DNA from: Prosthecobacter sp.
GTDB lineage: Bacteria; Verrucomicrobiota; Verrucomicrobiia; Verrucomicrobiales; Verrucomicrobiaceae
Length of the DNA stretch: 64,000 nucleotides
Assembly (NCBI GenBank): GCA_021733925.1
Contig: JAIPJY010000010.1
Coordinates: 1-64,000 of the forward strand
Reading direction: 5' to 3'
The notes under the pieces were generated by a model, which saw only the letters and a list, made by a program, of their open reading frames with translations, made no database searches and was not told the DNA's origin. The position numbers and the translations under genes were made by a program. This document shows, in pieces, positions 7,877 through 16,420 of this stretch (positions are counted from its first letter, which is position 1; every line of letters starts with the position of its first letter).

Positions 7877-8434
7877 GTGGACGACACCCTGATCATCAAT
7901 CCCTTCGACGACGAGCACTTCATGCGCCAGGCGCTGCGCCAGGCGCGCAAGGCGGCGCAGCAGGACGAGGTGCCCATCGGCGCTGTCATTGTGCATCAAG
8001 GCACCATCATTGGCCGTGCGTGGAATCAGGTGGAAACGCTCAAGGACGCCACAGCCCATGCGGAAATGCTCGCACTGACCCAGGCTGAGAGCGCCCTCGG
8101 CGACTGGCGGCTCACCGACTGCGATCTCTACGTCACCAAAGAGCCCTGTCCGATGTGTGCCGGGGCGATCATGCACTGCCGCGTGCGTCGCGTTATCTTC
8201 GGCTGCCCCGATGTCAAAGGCGGTGCTGCCGGTGGCTTCTGGAATCTACTGCAGGCCCCGAATCTCAATCACCGCGCGGAGATCACTCCGGGTGTGCTCA
8301 ATGACGACTGCGTTCGCATCCTGAAGGAATTTTTCGCTGAAGCCCGGCGTCGTCGTGCGGAGGGGCTGGCGCATAAGAAAGGTGCGGCGAAGGAAGCAGC
8401 TGACGAGGGTGGTGTGGTGTTTGACGGGCCGTGA
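7877..8434 (+). CDS. tadA: tRNA-specific adenosine deaminase (TadA-type)
   Basis: TadA converts adenosine 34 of tRNA-Arg(ACG) to inosine. This 185-residue protein has the cytidine/adenosine deaminase zinc signature: HAE (residues 61-63, with the proton-shuttle Glu) and PCPMC (90-94, two zinc-binding Cys). It also has the family opening FMRQALRQARKAA and EVPIGAVIV. The C-terminus (FFAEARRRRAEG and beyond) is some 20-30 residues longer than usual. The start is uncertain: GTG at 7877 keeps the usual N-terminal helix, while ATG at 7922 would shorten it. Other deaminases of the fold (e.g. guanine deaminase) are less likely given the core sequence. Confidence 0.92.
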   Translation: MDDTLIINPFDDEHFMRQALRQARKAAQQDEVPIGAVIVHQGTIIGRAWNQVETLKDATAHAEMLALTQAESALGDWRLTDCDLYVTKEPCPMCAGAIMHCRVRRVIFGCPDVKGGAAGGFWNLLQAPNLNHRAEITPGVLNDDCVRILKEFFAEARRRRAEGLAHKKGAAKEAADEGGVVFDGP

Positions 8435-8476
8435 GGCAGTCAGTTGTAAGCTGTACGCTCGTTTCCCTGGTGGTAA

Positions 8477-9007
8477 TCAAAGTTTGAGCTTAAGGCGGTC
8501 TGCCACAAGGCTCCAAGTTCCGTCATCGAGGATACCTTCTCTTCTCCATTTTTTGAGGTCAGTAATTCCATCGAAAGAAGAAGCGAGAGCCATCCGAAGG
8601 ACCATCCATGCTGGGGATCTTTCTGCGATGTCGTGAAAGAGTTGGTCTCGAATTCTGGGAGGCGTAGCCAGCGAATTCCCGCCAAACTCTCGATGGATGC
8701 CGGCCTCAATCTGCTTTGCTTCATCTTTACTCTCACAGGGAATGAGGTGTCTTCCGAAAATAGCACCTTCTTCACCAAAAAGAGAATGCAGTCGAACCGT
8801 GAACGCTTTGATATGCCCTGAGGTGGTGAATTCGACCGAGTCAAAGATGACTTTCGCTCGATTTTTCCTCCCGTGCCCAACGACGACAGGACGGTCTCCA
8901 ATCGTCAGGATGTAAACATAAAAAATGCCGGGCAAGATATCTGTCGTTTGGGTGGGATGCTTAATTCGCTCGGGATACTTTTTGTCGAGAATTTCAATAA
9001 AACTCAT
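8477..9007 (-). CDS. Hypothetical protein, distantly GIY-YIG-like
   Basis: This is a 176-residue soluble protein with no signal peptide. The part near residues 27-55 (GIFYVYILTIG, then VVVGHGRKNRAKVI) and the later EAKQIEAGIHREFGGN recall the core strands and Glu-containing helix of GIY-YIG nucleases. The match is weak: the second strand reads VVVGHG rather than a YIG motif, and I would not assign nuclease activity. The start is the ATG at 9007, just after an in-frame GTG at 9010; no ribosome-binding site is obvious. It converges with tadA across a 42-base gap and is AT-richer than its neighbours, which hints at acquisition. Confidence 0.6.
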   Translation of the reverse strand: MSFIEILDKKYPERIKHPTQTTDILPGIFYVYILTIGDRPVVVGHGRKNRAKVIFDSVEFTTSGHIKAFTVRLHSLFGEEGAIFGRHLIPCESKDEAKQIEAGIHREFGGNSLATPPRIRDQLFHDIAERSPAWMVLRMALASSFDGITDLKKWRREGILDDGTWSLVADRLKLKL

Positions 9008-9175
9008 CACATGGAGAACGGTCCGCTAATCTATATTTCTTTCAATTCTATGGCAGTCAATGGACGGGTAGAACTCTACTGCGTAAAGCGCAGCCATCAT
9101 TCCTGCTCGGCCAGCACGTGGGTGTAAATCACTTCGCGTAGAAAACTTAAACTTGGTTCTTTGAACGAGGAGGGG

Positions 9176-9802
9176 CTACGGGTCCTCTCCTCCGAAGGTG
9201 GCGACCACCCGTGGCTCAGCGCCAGCCTTGATCGAGAAGATTTCGCAGCTCGCCGCATAGGCGTCGGTGGCGTAGCGCTCGGCGAGATCGGCGGCAAACT
9301 CTTCGAGCAGTTCGGCCTTGGCGGGGAAGATGTAAAGGGAGTGGCGGTCAGGTGTGACCACCCAGATTTCCTGGCCAAACAGTTCCGCAAATATCTTAGG
9401 AAGTGAGGGCGCGATGAGCAGAGTGGCGTAGAGCGGGGATTCGCCGCGATAGACGGCGTAGGCGATCCTGCCGTCCTCGCCTTTGATCAGATCGGGCTTG
9501 AGCTGCAGCAGGCGTTTGTCGGCGGCGGTCTTGGCGCGGGCGGCGAAGGATTCGACGCTGAGCCCGAGTTTGGTGAAAGCTTCCACCGAGTAAGTCTCGA
9601 CGCCACTGAGCGCTGCGGTGCTCTCACGATAACACGTGAGCACTGTCTGCTGCGAATTTGGCAAAGTGATGGAATAGGCCCCGCGCATGGCCTTGGGTTC
9701 AGGCATGAGGAGGAGGGTTTCAAGCTTGCGGTCCGAAGCAGCCGGCTGCTGGGCGGGCAGGGGATTGACCAAGAGAAACAGGAGGCAGAAAAGCGATCGC
9801 AT
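9176..9802 (-). CDS. Hypothetical secreted protein
   Basis: This is a 208-residue protein with a good signal peptide (MRSLFCLLFLLVNPLPAQQ), so it is probably periplasmic or surface-exposed. No domain is recognised. The mature part has segments such as PEPKAMRGAYSITLPNS, EAFTKLGLSVESFAARA, DGRIAYAVYRGESPLYATLL and GQEIWVVTPDRHSLYIFPAK, which suggest a mixed alpha/beta fold. The frame is open upstream to 10138, but that part is compositionally unlike a protein, and the ATG at 9802 gives the signal peptide, so the shorter form is chosen. It is divergent from the ribosomal superoperon. Confidence 0.7.
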   Translation of the reverse strand: MRSLFCLLFLLVNPLPAQQPAASDRKLETLLLMPEPKAMRGAYSITLPNSQQTVLTCYRESTAALSGVETYSVEAFTKLGLSVESFAARAKTAADKRLLQLKPDLIKGEDGRIAYAVYRGESPLYATLLIAPSLPKIFAELFGQEIWVVTPDRHSLYIFPAKAELLEEFAADLAERYATDAYAASCEIFSIKAGAEPRVVATFGGEDP

Positions 9803-10152
9803 GGCCGCAGTGTGGCGTAAAGTGGCGGTGACGCAAACGCAGGCATGGCGGCAAAGAGAGGTCAGTGGGGGGTGAAATTGAGCCCGCAGATCAGTTAATA
9901 AGTGAGAGGCATTGTGAATAATTATTTCAAAAAGCTTCAAAAAGAGCTTGCGGCTACTCTGAGACTCGCCAGAATGCGCCCTCCCAAGGCCCAGCCTCCT
10001 CCACGAGACTGGCAAAAATAAAGGACCTCCACGGAGGCTCTTCATTATCGGAACCAGAACCGGAAAAGTCTGCGTGTGCTCATTGTGAGCATGGCGCGCT
10101 GTCCCCCGGAACCGGCTACGAATTAAGCCAAGGTTCACAGCTCTTTCACACC
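9803..10152. other. Leader region of the str operon
   Basis: These 350 bases separate the divergent secreted-protein gene from rpsL and hold no supported gene. They presumably carry the promoter and untranslated leader of the ribosomal superoperon. A weak candidate promoter is TTAATA (9895-9900), a 16-base gap, then AATAAT (9917-9922), which would leave a leader of over 200 bases. Confidence 0.5.
9895..9922 (+). promoter_or_regulatory. Candidate sigma-70-type promoter of the str operon
   Basis: TTAATA (four of six matches to TTGACA) and AATAAT (five of six to TATAAT) are 16 bases apart, in the only AT-rich part of the rpsL upstream region. It would drive rpsL, rpsG, fusA and possibly everything downstream. 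Confidence 0.25.
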
Positions 10153-10557
10153 ATGCCCACCATCAATCAACTCGTCAGACACGGCCGCAAAGATAAAGCG
10201 GTAAAGTCGAAGTCTCCTGCGCTTGCAAAGTGCCCGCAGCGCCGTGGCGTCTGCCTCCAGGTGATGACTCGCACACCTAAAAAGCCCAACTCCGCTTTGC
10301 GTAAGGTGGCCAAGGTGCGTCTGACCAACGGTTTCGAAGTCATCGCCTACATCGGTGGTGAAGGCCACAACCTCCAGGAACACAGCATCGTGCTGGTACG
10401 TGGCGGACGTGTGAAGGATTTGCCCGGTGTGCGTTACCACATCGTTCGCGGCACCCTTGACTGCCTTGGTGTTGATGCCCGCCGTCGTGGCCGTTCCAAG
10501 TATGGTGCAAAGCGTCCAAAGCCAGGTGCTGCCGCCGCTGCCGCCAAGAAGAAATAA
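10153..10557 (+). CDS. rpsL: 30S ribosomal protein S12 (uS12)
   Basis: S12 sits at the decoding centre of the 30S subunit. The 134-residue sequence keeps all family landmarks: [23 protein letters not shown] (Lys43/Lys44, where streptomycin-resistance changes occur; wild-type here) and [13 protein letters not shown], with the Lys and the Asp that is methylthiolated in many bacteria. The C-terminus adds an Ala-rich run ending KKK. It is the first gene of the superoperon. The bases before the ATG (CTCTTTCACACC) are pyrimidine-rich with no Shine-Dalgarno. Confidence 0.99.
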   Translation: MPTINQLVRHGRKDKAVKSKSPALAKCPQRRGVCLQVMTRTPKKPNSALRKVAKVRLTNGFEVIAYIGGEGHNLQEHSIVLVRGGRVKDLPGVRYHIVRGTLDCLGVDARRRGRSKYGAKRPKPGAAAAAAKKK

Positions 10558-10591
10558 TTTCCGCTGAATTCACTCCTAATTTTCCCACGCC

Positions 10592-11065
10592 ATGGCCCGC
10601 AGAAAACGCGTTTATAACAAAGAGGTTCGCAAGGACAGCCGCTACGACAGCGAACTCGTTGCCACACTCATCAGCAATATCATGCTTGATGGCAAGAAGT
10701 CGCTCGCTGAGCGTATTGTCTACTCCGCCATCGAAGCGCTCAACGACAAGACCGACAGCGTCGATCCTTTGGAGCTCTTCAATCGCGCCATTGAGAACAC
10801 CAAGCCACGTGTCGAAGTCAAAGCTCGTCGTGTGGGTGGTGCCACCTACCAGGTGCCCCTCGAAGTTTCTCCCCGCCGTCAGGAATCCCTGGCCATGCGC
10901 TGGATCGTTGGATACGCCCGTGGCCGTAAAGGTCAGGCGATGCACCGCGCTCTTGCCAATGAGCTGAAGGATGCTGCACAAGGGCAGGGGAACGCCGTCC
11001 GCAAGCGTGACGATGTTCACAAGCAGGCCCAGGCCAACCGCGCCTTCGCCCACTTCCGCTTCTAA
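10592..11065 (+). CDS. rpsG: 30S ribosomal protein S7 (uS7)
   Basis: S7 nucleates assembly of the 30S head and contacts tRNA and mRNA near the exit site. The 157-residue protein shows MARRKRVYNKE, the LISNIMLDGKKSLAERIVY helix region, RVGGATYQVPLEV and the basic C-terminal part ending AFAHFRF. Length is normal. It lies 34 bases after rpsL and 46 before fusA; the leader CTAATTTTCCCACGCC has no Shine-Dalgarno. Confidence 0.99.
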   Translation: MARRKRVYNKEVRKDSRYDSELVATLISNIMLDGKKSLAERIVYSAIEALNDKTDSVDPLELFNRAIENTKPRVEVKARRVGGATYQVPLEVSPRRQESLAMRWIVGYARGRKGQAMHRALANELKDAAQGQGNAVRKRDDVHKQAQANRAFAHFRF

Positions 11066-11111
11066 TCGTTCTCACTTCACTTTTTTCGTCCACTTTTCGT
11101 TTTCCGACCCC

Positions 11112-13259
11112 ATGTCGAACCCCAATTCCCCCAACCGCGAATACCCACTTGAGCGCACCCGTAACATCGGGATCTGCGCCCACATTGACGCGGGCAAGAC
11201 AACCCTGACTGAGCGTATCCTGTTCTACACCGGCATGATCCACAAGATCGGCGAAGTGCATGACGGCGCAGCCACCACGGACTGGATGGAGCAGGAAAAA
11301 GAGCGCGGTATCACCATCACCTCCGCTGCTGTGACAGCACGCTGGAAGCAGCTCAAGGAAGAAGGCATCTTCAAGCTGCGCGAAATGGAAGACATTCGCG
11401 TCAACATCATCGACACCCCCGGACACGTGGACTTCACCGCTGAAGTGGAACGTTCCTTGCGAGTTTTGGATGGAGCGATCTTCGTGCTTTGCGGTGTGGC
11501 AGGTGTGCAGCCGCAGTCTGAAACCGTGTATCGTCAGGCTGAAAAGTACCGCGTTCCTCGCATCGCTTTCGTGAACAAGATGGATCGCACTGGCGCCAAC
11601 TTTGAAAACGTGGTGAGCGACGTGCGCAAGAAGCTGGGTGCCAATGCCTGGCCGATCCTGATCCCGATTGGTGCTGAAGAAAACCTGATCGGACAGATCG
11701 ACGTGGTGAACCAAAAGGCGATCATCTATAACGATGACGAAAAATTTGGCTCTTCCTATACGGTTCGTGAACTTCAAGGCGCTGAAATCGAGCAGGCCAA
11801 GCTGGCCTACGACGGTCTTCTCGAAGAAATCTGCAACCAGGACGAAGAACTGGGCATGAAGTTCCTCGAAGAAAAGCCAATCACGATCAGGGAAGTCAAG
11901 GAAGCCCTTCGCCGCACGGTGATCGACAACAAGATCATCCCGATGGCTGGTGGTTCTGCTTTCAAGAACAAAGGTGTTCAGTATCTGATCGATGCCGTCA
12001 TCGACTACCTCCCAGGACCGCTTGACATTGAGCCGCAGACCGGCCAGCTCGTGGATGATCCTGACACCAAGGTTGAAGCCCTGCCGGATGACGCTGGCAA
12101 ATTCTGCGCCCTTGGCTTCAAGCTTTGGTCTGACAAATTCGGCCGTCTTGTTTTCTTCCGCGTGTATTCCGGCAAGGTTTCCAAGGGTGATACGATCTAC
12201 AATCCCCGCACCCGCAAGTCTGAGCGCGTCGGCCGCCTCATCCAGATTCAGGCCAGCGTTCACAAGGACATCGACACCTGTTATTCTGGTGACATCGCCG
12301 CCCTCGTGGGTGTGAAGGACGTTCGCACTGGCGACACCTTCTGTGATGAAGATCTCGACATCTTGCTCGAGCCACCAACATTCCCAGAACCCGTGATCTC
12401 GATGGCCGTTGAGCCAAAGACCAAGGGCGACCAGGAAAAGATGGGCAACGCCCTCCAGCGCCTTTCCGAAGAAGATCCGACCTTCTTCGTCAAGACCGAC
12501 GAAGAAACCGGACAGGTCATCATCGCCGGCATGGGCGAGCTCCACTTGGAAATTCTTTGCGACCGCCTCAAGCGCGAGCACAAAGTGGAAACCACCACTG
12601 GCAAGCCACAGATCGCCTACCGCGAAACGCTCACCATCCCAGCCGATGGCGAAGGCAAGCTGGTCAAGCAGTCAGGTGGTCGCGGTCAATACGGTCACGT
12701 TGTCGTCAAGGTGCGTCCTGGTGAGAAGGGATCGGGCATCGTCGTCGAAAACAAGGTGGTCGGCGGAACGATTCCAAAGGAATTCATCAACCCAGCCAAG
12801 GCGGGTTGCGTCGAAGCTGCTCTCAATGGCATCATTGCCGGCTATCCAGTGATCGACATGCACATTGATCTTGTCGATGGATCCAGCCACGAAGTGGACT
12901 CCAACGAAAACGCGTTCAAAATGGCCGGTATCTTCGCCGTCAAAGACGCCCTCAAGAAAGCCAAGTGCATTCTCCTTGAGCCGATCATGGCCGTGGAAGC
13001 CACCACACCTGAAGATTATCAGGGCGACATCATGGGTGACTTGAACCGCCGCCGTGGCAAGATTCAGGGCATGGACAGCCGCGGCATTACCGCCATCCTG
13101 CGCGCTGAAGTTCCCCTTGCTGAAATGTTTGGCTACTCCACCGCCATCCGCACTCTTTCTTCCGGACGCGCCAGCTACTCCATGCAGCCTTCTCACTTTG
13201 AGCAGGTCCCGCATCAGATTGTTGAGCAGATCGTCGAGCAGCGTGGAGGCTCCAAGTAA
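11112..13259 (+). CDS. fusA: Elongation factor G
   Basis: EF-G is the GTPase that drives translocation and, with RRF, ribosome recycling. The 715-residue protein has the G-domain motifs AHIDAGKTT (P-loop, residues 23-31), GITITSAA (switch I), DTPGHVDF (G3), NKMD (G4) and GGSAFKNKG (G5 region). Domains II-V follow, including RGQYGHVVVKV of domain IV. The frame is open back to 10971 inside rpsG, but the ATG at 11112 matches the usual N-terminus. There is no Shine-Dalgarno. In many bacteria tuf follows fusA in this operon, but here rpsJ follows directly after 44 bases. Confidence 0.99.
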   Translation: MSNPNSPNREYPLERTRNIGICAHIDAGKTTLTERILFYTGMIHKIGEVHDGAATTDWMEQEKERGITITSAAVTARWKQLKEEGIFKLREMEDIRVNIIDTPGHVDFTAEVERSLRVLDGAIFVLCGVAGVQPQSETVYRQAEKYRVPRIAFVNKMDRTGANFENVVSDVRKKLGANAWPILIPIGAEENLIGQIDVVNQKAIIYNDDEKFGSSYTVRELQGAEIEQAKLAYDGLLEEICNQDEELGMKFLEEKPITIREVKEALRRTVIDNKIIPMAGGSAFKNKGVQYLIDAVIDYLPGPLDIEPQTGQLVDDPDTKVEALPDDAGKFCALGFKLWSDKFGRLVFFRVYSGKVSKGDTIYNPRTRKSERVGRLIQIQASVHKDIDTCYSGDIAALVGVKDVRTGDTFCDEDLDILLEPPTFPEPVISMAVEPKTKGDQEKMGNALQRLSEEDPTFFVKTDEETGQVIIAGMGELHLEILCDRLKREHKVETTTGKPQIAYRETLTIPADGEGKLVKQSGGRGQYGHVVVKVRPGEKGSGIVVENKVVGGTIPKEFINPAKAGCVEAALNGIIAGYPVIDMHIDLVDGSSHEVDSNENAFKMAGIFAVKDALKKAKCILLEPIMAVEATTPEDYQGDIMGDLNRRRGKIQGMDSRGITAILRAEVPLAEMFGYSTAIRTLSSGRASYSMQPSHFEQVPHQIVEQIVEQRGGSK

Positions 13260-13303
13260 CGGCCCACGCGCACTGAACCCCCCGTATCCCAAGGACCATC
13301 GTC

Positions 13304-13612
13304 ATGACTAATCAACGCATCAGAATCCGCCTTCGCGCCTATGACTATCGCGTGCTCGACAAGAGCACCGCCGACATCGTCGAAACCGCGAAGCGCACCG
13401 GCGCACGTGTTGCAGGCCCCATCCCGCTGCCAACACGCATCGAGAAGTTCACCGTGAACCGCTCACCCCACGTCGATAAGAAGTCGATGGACCAGTTCGA
13501 AATCCGCACGCACAAGCGCCTGCTGGACATCGTTGACCCAACCTCCCGCACCGTGGACGAGCTGAAGAAGCTCAATCTCCCTTCCGGCGTGGACATCACC
13601 ATCAAGATCTAA
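13304..13612 (+). CDS. rpsJ: 30S ribosomal protein S10 (uS10)
   Basis: S10 is a 30S head protein and, as NusE, a partner of NusB in transcription antitermination. The 102-residue sequence has [36 protein letters not shown] (split by the extended loop) and [14 protein letters not shown], all family-typical. AAGGA lies 8 bases before the ATG, one of the few clear ribosome-binding sites in this operon. It begins the S10 part of the superoperon. Confidence 0.99.
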   Translation: MTNQRIRIRLRAYDYRVLDKSTADIVETAKRTGARVAGPIPLPTRIEKFTVNRSPHVDKKSMDQFEIRTHKRLLDIVDPTSRTVDELKKLNLPSGVDITIKI

Positions 13613-13650
13613 CTCGATCTCATTACTTTTAAACACAGGAGGACACACTC

Positions 13651-14304
13651 ATGAGTCTCGGATTGATCGGTAAAAAACTCGGAATGACCAAAGTATACGA
13701 CGCCAAAGGCGACGCTATCTCGGTCACAGTGGTTGACGTCAGCGGCAACACCATTCTTCAGGTGAAGCGCAGCGATGGCAAAGACAAGTACAGCGCCGTC
13801 CAGGTGGGCTACGGAGACCAGTTAAAGGACTCCCGCGTCACCAAGCCGCTGCTGGGCCACTTCAAGAAGCACGGTTGCACGACTGCCAAGCGCATCGTCA
13901 AAGAATTCCGCCTCACCGGCGACGACCAGCTGCCAGCTGCTGATGCCAAGCTCGACGCGAGCATCTTCAGCAACGGCCAGGTGGTTGACGTCATCGGCAA
14001 CACGAAGGGCAAAGGTTTCCAAGGCGTCGTCAAGCGCTGGAACTTCGCCGGTCAGCCAGCTACGCATGGTCACATGATGCATCGTCGTCCTGGTTCCATC
14101 GGTTGCCGCCTCACCCCCGGTCTCGTTTGGAAGAACCAGAAGATGCCTGGCCATGACGGCACCACCCGCTGCACCACGCAGAATCTTGTGGTTGTGCAGA
14201 GCCGTCCTGAAGAAGGCATCCTGCTCATCAAAGGCGCACTCCCCGGCAACAAAGGCAGCATCGTTGTGGTGCGCCCCGGCAAAAAAGCCGTTGTTAAGAA
14301 ATAA
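13651..14304 (+). CDS. rplC: 50S ribosomal protein L3 (uL3)
   Basis: L3 is an early 50S assembly protein with a loop reaching the peptidyl transferase centre. The 217-residue protein starts MSLGLIGKKLGMTKVY and contains GNTKGKGFQGVVKRW, then HGHMMHRRPGSIG and GHDGTTRCTTQNL, matching the family. A full AGGAGG (13637-13642) lies 8 bases before the ATG, the strongest Shine-Dalgarno in the operon. Confidence 0.99.
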   Translation: MSLGLIGKKLGMTKVYDAKGDAISVTVVDVSGNTILQVKRSDGKDKYSAVQVGYGDQLKDSRVTKPLLGHFKKHGCTTAKRIVKEFRLTGDDQLPAADAKLDASIFSNGQVVDVIGNTKGKGFQGVVKRWNFAGQPATHGHMMHRRPGSIGCRLTPGLVWKNQKMPGHDGTTRCTTQNLVVVQSRPEEGILLIKGALPGNKGSIVVVRPGKKAVVKK

Positions 14305-14321
14305 TTACGAGGAACTGAACC

Positions 14322-14933
14322 ATGTCCGCGACCATTCTCTCAGCCGACGCCGCCAAGGCGGCCAACATTCAACTGACCGAGGGCTATAAAGGCTCCCAGG
14401 CTCTTAACGACACGCTGGTGGCCTACCGTGCCAACCGCCGTCAGGGCAATGCCCACACCAAAAACCGTTCTGAAGTTGCCGGCTCCGGCAAGAAGCTTTG
14501 GAATCAGAAGGGAACCGGCAATGCTCGTATGGGCAGCAAGCGTTCCCCTATCTGGAGTGGTGGTGGTGTCGTCTTCGGCCCACGTAACACGACCGTGTGG
14601 GCCAAGAAAACGACCAAAGGCACCAAGAAGCTCGCCCTGCGCGCCGCTTTGACCGCCCGTATTCTTGATGGTGAAGTTCTCACCACTGCCAGCTTTGCTG
14701 TGGCAGATGGCAAGACCAAAAGCTTCATCGCCGCCGTCAATGGCCTTACCACCGCGAAGAACGTTCTGCTCATCGGCACCGGCTTTGATGAACTCACCTT
14801 CCGCGCTGGCCGCAATGTCCAGAACGTTCAGCTTATCTCCGCTGACGACGTGAATGCCGAGCACCTTCTGCGTTATCGCAGTGTTGTGGTGACCGGTGAC
14901 GCCCTTGAAACCCTTGCCAAAAGGACCGCCTGA
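14322..14933 (+). CDS. rplD: 50S ribosomal protein L4 (uL4)
   Basis: L4 lines the peptide exit tunnel; in some bacteria it also represses the S10 operon. The 203-residue protein has the tunnel-loop motif GSGKKLWNQKGTGNARMGS, then GGGVVFGPRN and a Rossmann-like C-terminal part (KNVLLIGTGFDE). GAGGA precedes the ATG at 14322. It lies 17 bases after rplC and 2 bases before rplW, so L4 and L23 are probably translationally coupled. Confidence 0.98.
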   Translation: MSATILSADAAKAANIQLTEGYKGSQALNDTLVAYRANRRQGNAHTKNRSEVAGSGKKLWNQKGTGNARMGSKRSPIWSGGGVVFGPRNTTVWAKKTTKGTKKLALRAALTARILDGEVLTTASFAVADGKTKSFIAAVNGLTTAKNVLLIGTGFDELTFRAGRNVQNVQLISADDVNAEHLLRYRSVVVTGDALETLAKRTA

Positions 14934-14935
14934 TC

Positions 14936-15220
14936 ATGAAAGACCTTCATAAAGTCATCAAAAACATCCGTCTCAGCGAAAAAGCCACGCTGCTGGGCGA
15001 ACAAAACAACGAGTACGTGTTCTCCGTTGACGTCGAAGCCACCAAAATCGACATCAAACAGGCCATCGAAAAACTGTTTGGCAAAAAAGTCACCGGTGTC
15101 CGCACTGCGAACTATGACGGCAAGGCCCGTCGTGAGCGCCGCGCCGATTACGGCCGCACCAATCACTGGAAGAAAGCGATCGTCCGTCTCAAGGCTGGCG
15201 AAAAGTTCGACCTCGCGTAA
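14936..15220 (+). CDS. rplW: 50S ribosomal protein L23 (uL23)
   Basis: L23 lies at the tunnel exit and docks trigger factor and SRP. The 94-residue protein contains IRLSEKATLLGEQNNEYVF, DIKQAIEKLFGKKVTGVRT and WKKAIVRLKAGEKFDL, the usual pattern for bacterial L23. Its ATG is only 2 bases after the rplD stop codon. Confidence 0.98.
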   Translation: MKDLHKVIKNIRLSEKATLLGEQNNEYVFSVDVEATKIDIKQAIEKLFGKKVTGVRTANYDGKARRERRADYGRTNHWKKAIVRLKAGEKFDLA

Positions 15221-15256
15221 ACCCAGGCCCGCAACCCTTTAACTTATCCTACCGTC

Positions 15257-16096
15257 ATGGCGCTGAAAACATTCAAGCCTACTACGCCCACCAATCGCTA
15301 CAAAGAGTGGAACTCCTTCGAGGAGATCACCAAGCATTCTCCGGAGAAAAGCCTCACCGTGGCTCTCCGCAAATCCGGTGGCCGTAACAACACTGGTCGC
15401 ATCACCTGCCGTCACATCGGTGGTGGTCACGACAAGCGTTACCGTCTCATCGACTTCAAGCGCTCACGCCGTGATGAAGCAGCCAAAGTGGTCGGCATCG
15501 AATACGATCCGAATCGCTCTGCCCGCATCGCCCTCATCGAATACAAGGACGGCCAGCGTGCTTACATCCTCGCTCCAAACGCCCTTACTGTGGGTGCCTC
15601 GGTGATGGCTGGTGAAAAAGCAGCTCCTGAACTGGGCAATGCGCTTCCTCTGAGCAAGATCCCTCTTGGAACTTCGATCCACAACATCGAACTCTCCCCA
15701 GGCAAAGGCGGCGTCGTCGCCCGTGCTGCTGGTCAGGCTGCTGTGCTTTCCAACCGTGAAGGTGACTTCGCCCTGGTGCGCATGCCTTCCGGAGAAATCC
15801 GCAAGATCCTCGCCGTCTGCTACGCCACGATTGGCCAGGTCGGCAACGTTGAGCACATGAACGTCGTCAGCGCCAAGGCGGGCCGCACCCGCTGGCAGGG
15901 CACCCGCCCAACAGTCCGCGGCATGTGTATGAACCCGATCGACCATCCTAACGGTGGTGGTGAAGGTCGTTCCAAGTCCGGTGGTGGTCGTCAGCACCTG
16001 CTCAGCCCCTGGGGCCACGCGAAGGGTGAGAAGACCCGCAACAAGAAGAAGGCGACGAACAAGCTCATCATCCAGAGCCGTCACGCCAAGAAGTAA
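15257..16096 (+). CDS. rplB: 50S ribosomal protein L2 (uL2)
   Basis: L2 is needed for subunit association and peptidyl transfer. The 279-residue protein has [19 protein letters not shown] (early), the SH3-like middle with [10 protein letters not shown] and [11 protein letters not shown], and the signature [15 protein letters not shown] holding the conserved His near the catalytic centre. The C-terminus is Lys/Arg-rich. There is no Shine-Dalgarno before the ATG (AACTTATCCTACCGTC). Confidence 0.99.
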   Translation: MALKTFKPTTPTNRYKEWNSFEEITKHSPEKSLTVALRKSGGRNNTGRITCRHIGGGHDKRYRLIDFKRSRRDEAAKVVGIEYDPNRSARIALIEYKDGQRAYILAPNALTVGASVMAGEKAAPELGNALPLSKIPLGTSIHNIELSPGKGGVVARAAGQAAVLSNREGDFALVRMPSGEIRKILAVCYATIGQVGNVEHMNVVSAKAGRTRWQGTRPTVRGMCMNPIDHPNGGGEGRSKSGGGRQHLLSPWGHAKGEKTRNKKKATNKLIIQSRHAKK

Positions 16097-16120
16097 TCCA
16101 TTCCTCACTTACGCACTCAC

Positions 16121-16399
16121 ATGGCACGCTCCCTCAAAAAAGGTCCTTTCGTTCAGCAAGCCCTCCTCGACAAGGTGGACAAGCTTAACGACGCCAAGCA
16201 GAAACGCCCCATCAAGACCTGGGCCCGTTCCTCCATGGTCACTCCTGACCTCGTCGGTCACACGTTTCTGGTTCACAACGGCAAGGACTTCGTCTCTGTC
16301 TACGTGACTGAAAACATGGTCGGACATCGTCTCGGCGAATTCTCCCTGACCCGCCTGTTCAAGTCCCACGGTGCCGTCACCGTCAAGGCCGCCAAGTAA
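16121..16399 (+). CDS. rpsS: 30S ribosomal protein S19 (uS19)
   Basis: S19 is a 30S head protein paired with S13 near the A-site tRNA. The 92-residue sequence reads [19 protein letters not shown], then [19 protein letters not shown] and [18 protein letters not shown], a textbook match. It is followed after 21 bases not by rplV, as usual, but by a gene for a secreted coiled-coil protein. Confidence 0.99.
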   Translation: MARSLKKGPFVQQALLDKVDKLNDAKQKRPIKTWARSSMVTPDLVGHTFLVHNGKDFVSVYVTENMVGHRLGEFSLTRLFKSHGAVTVKAAK

Positions 16400-16420
16400 T
16401 TCCTGCGCATCGAACATTTC

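Noticed and set aside
9803-10138. In-frame N-terminal extension of the secreted protein gene at 9176-9802
   Set aside because: The extension is Arg/His/Cys-rich and not protein-like, and the ATG at 9802 directly gives a signal peptide.
10818-12581. 587-codon minus-strand open frame
   Set aside because: It is fully antisense to rpsG and fusA, and such long shadows are common opposite GC-rich, highly biased genes.
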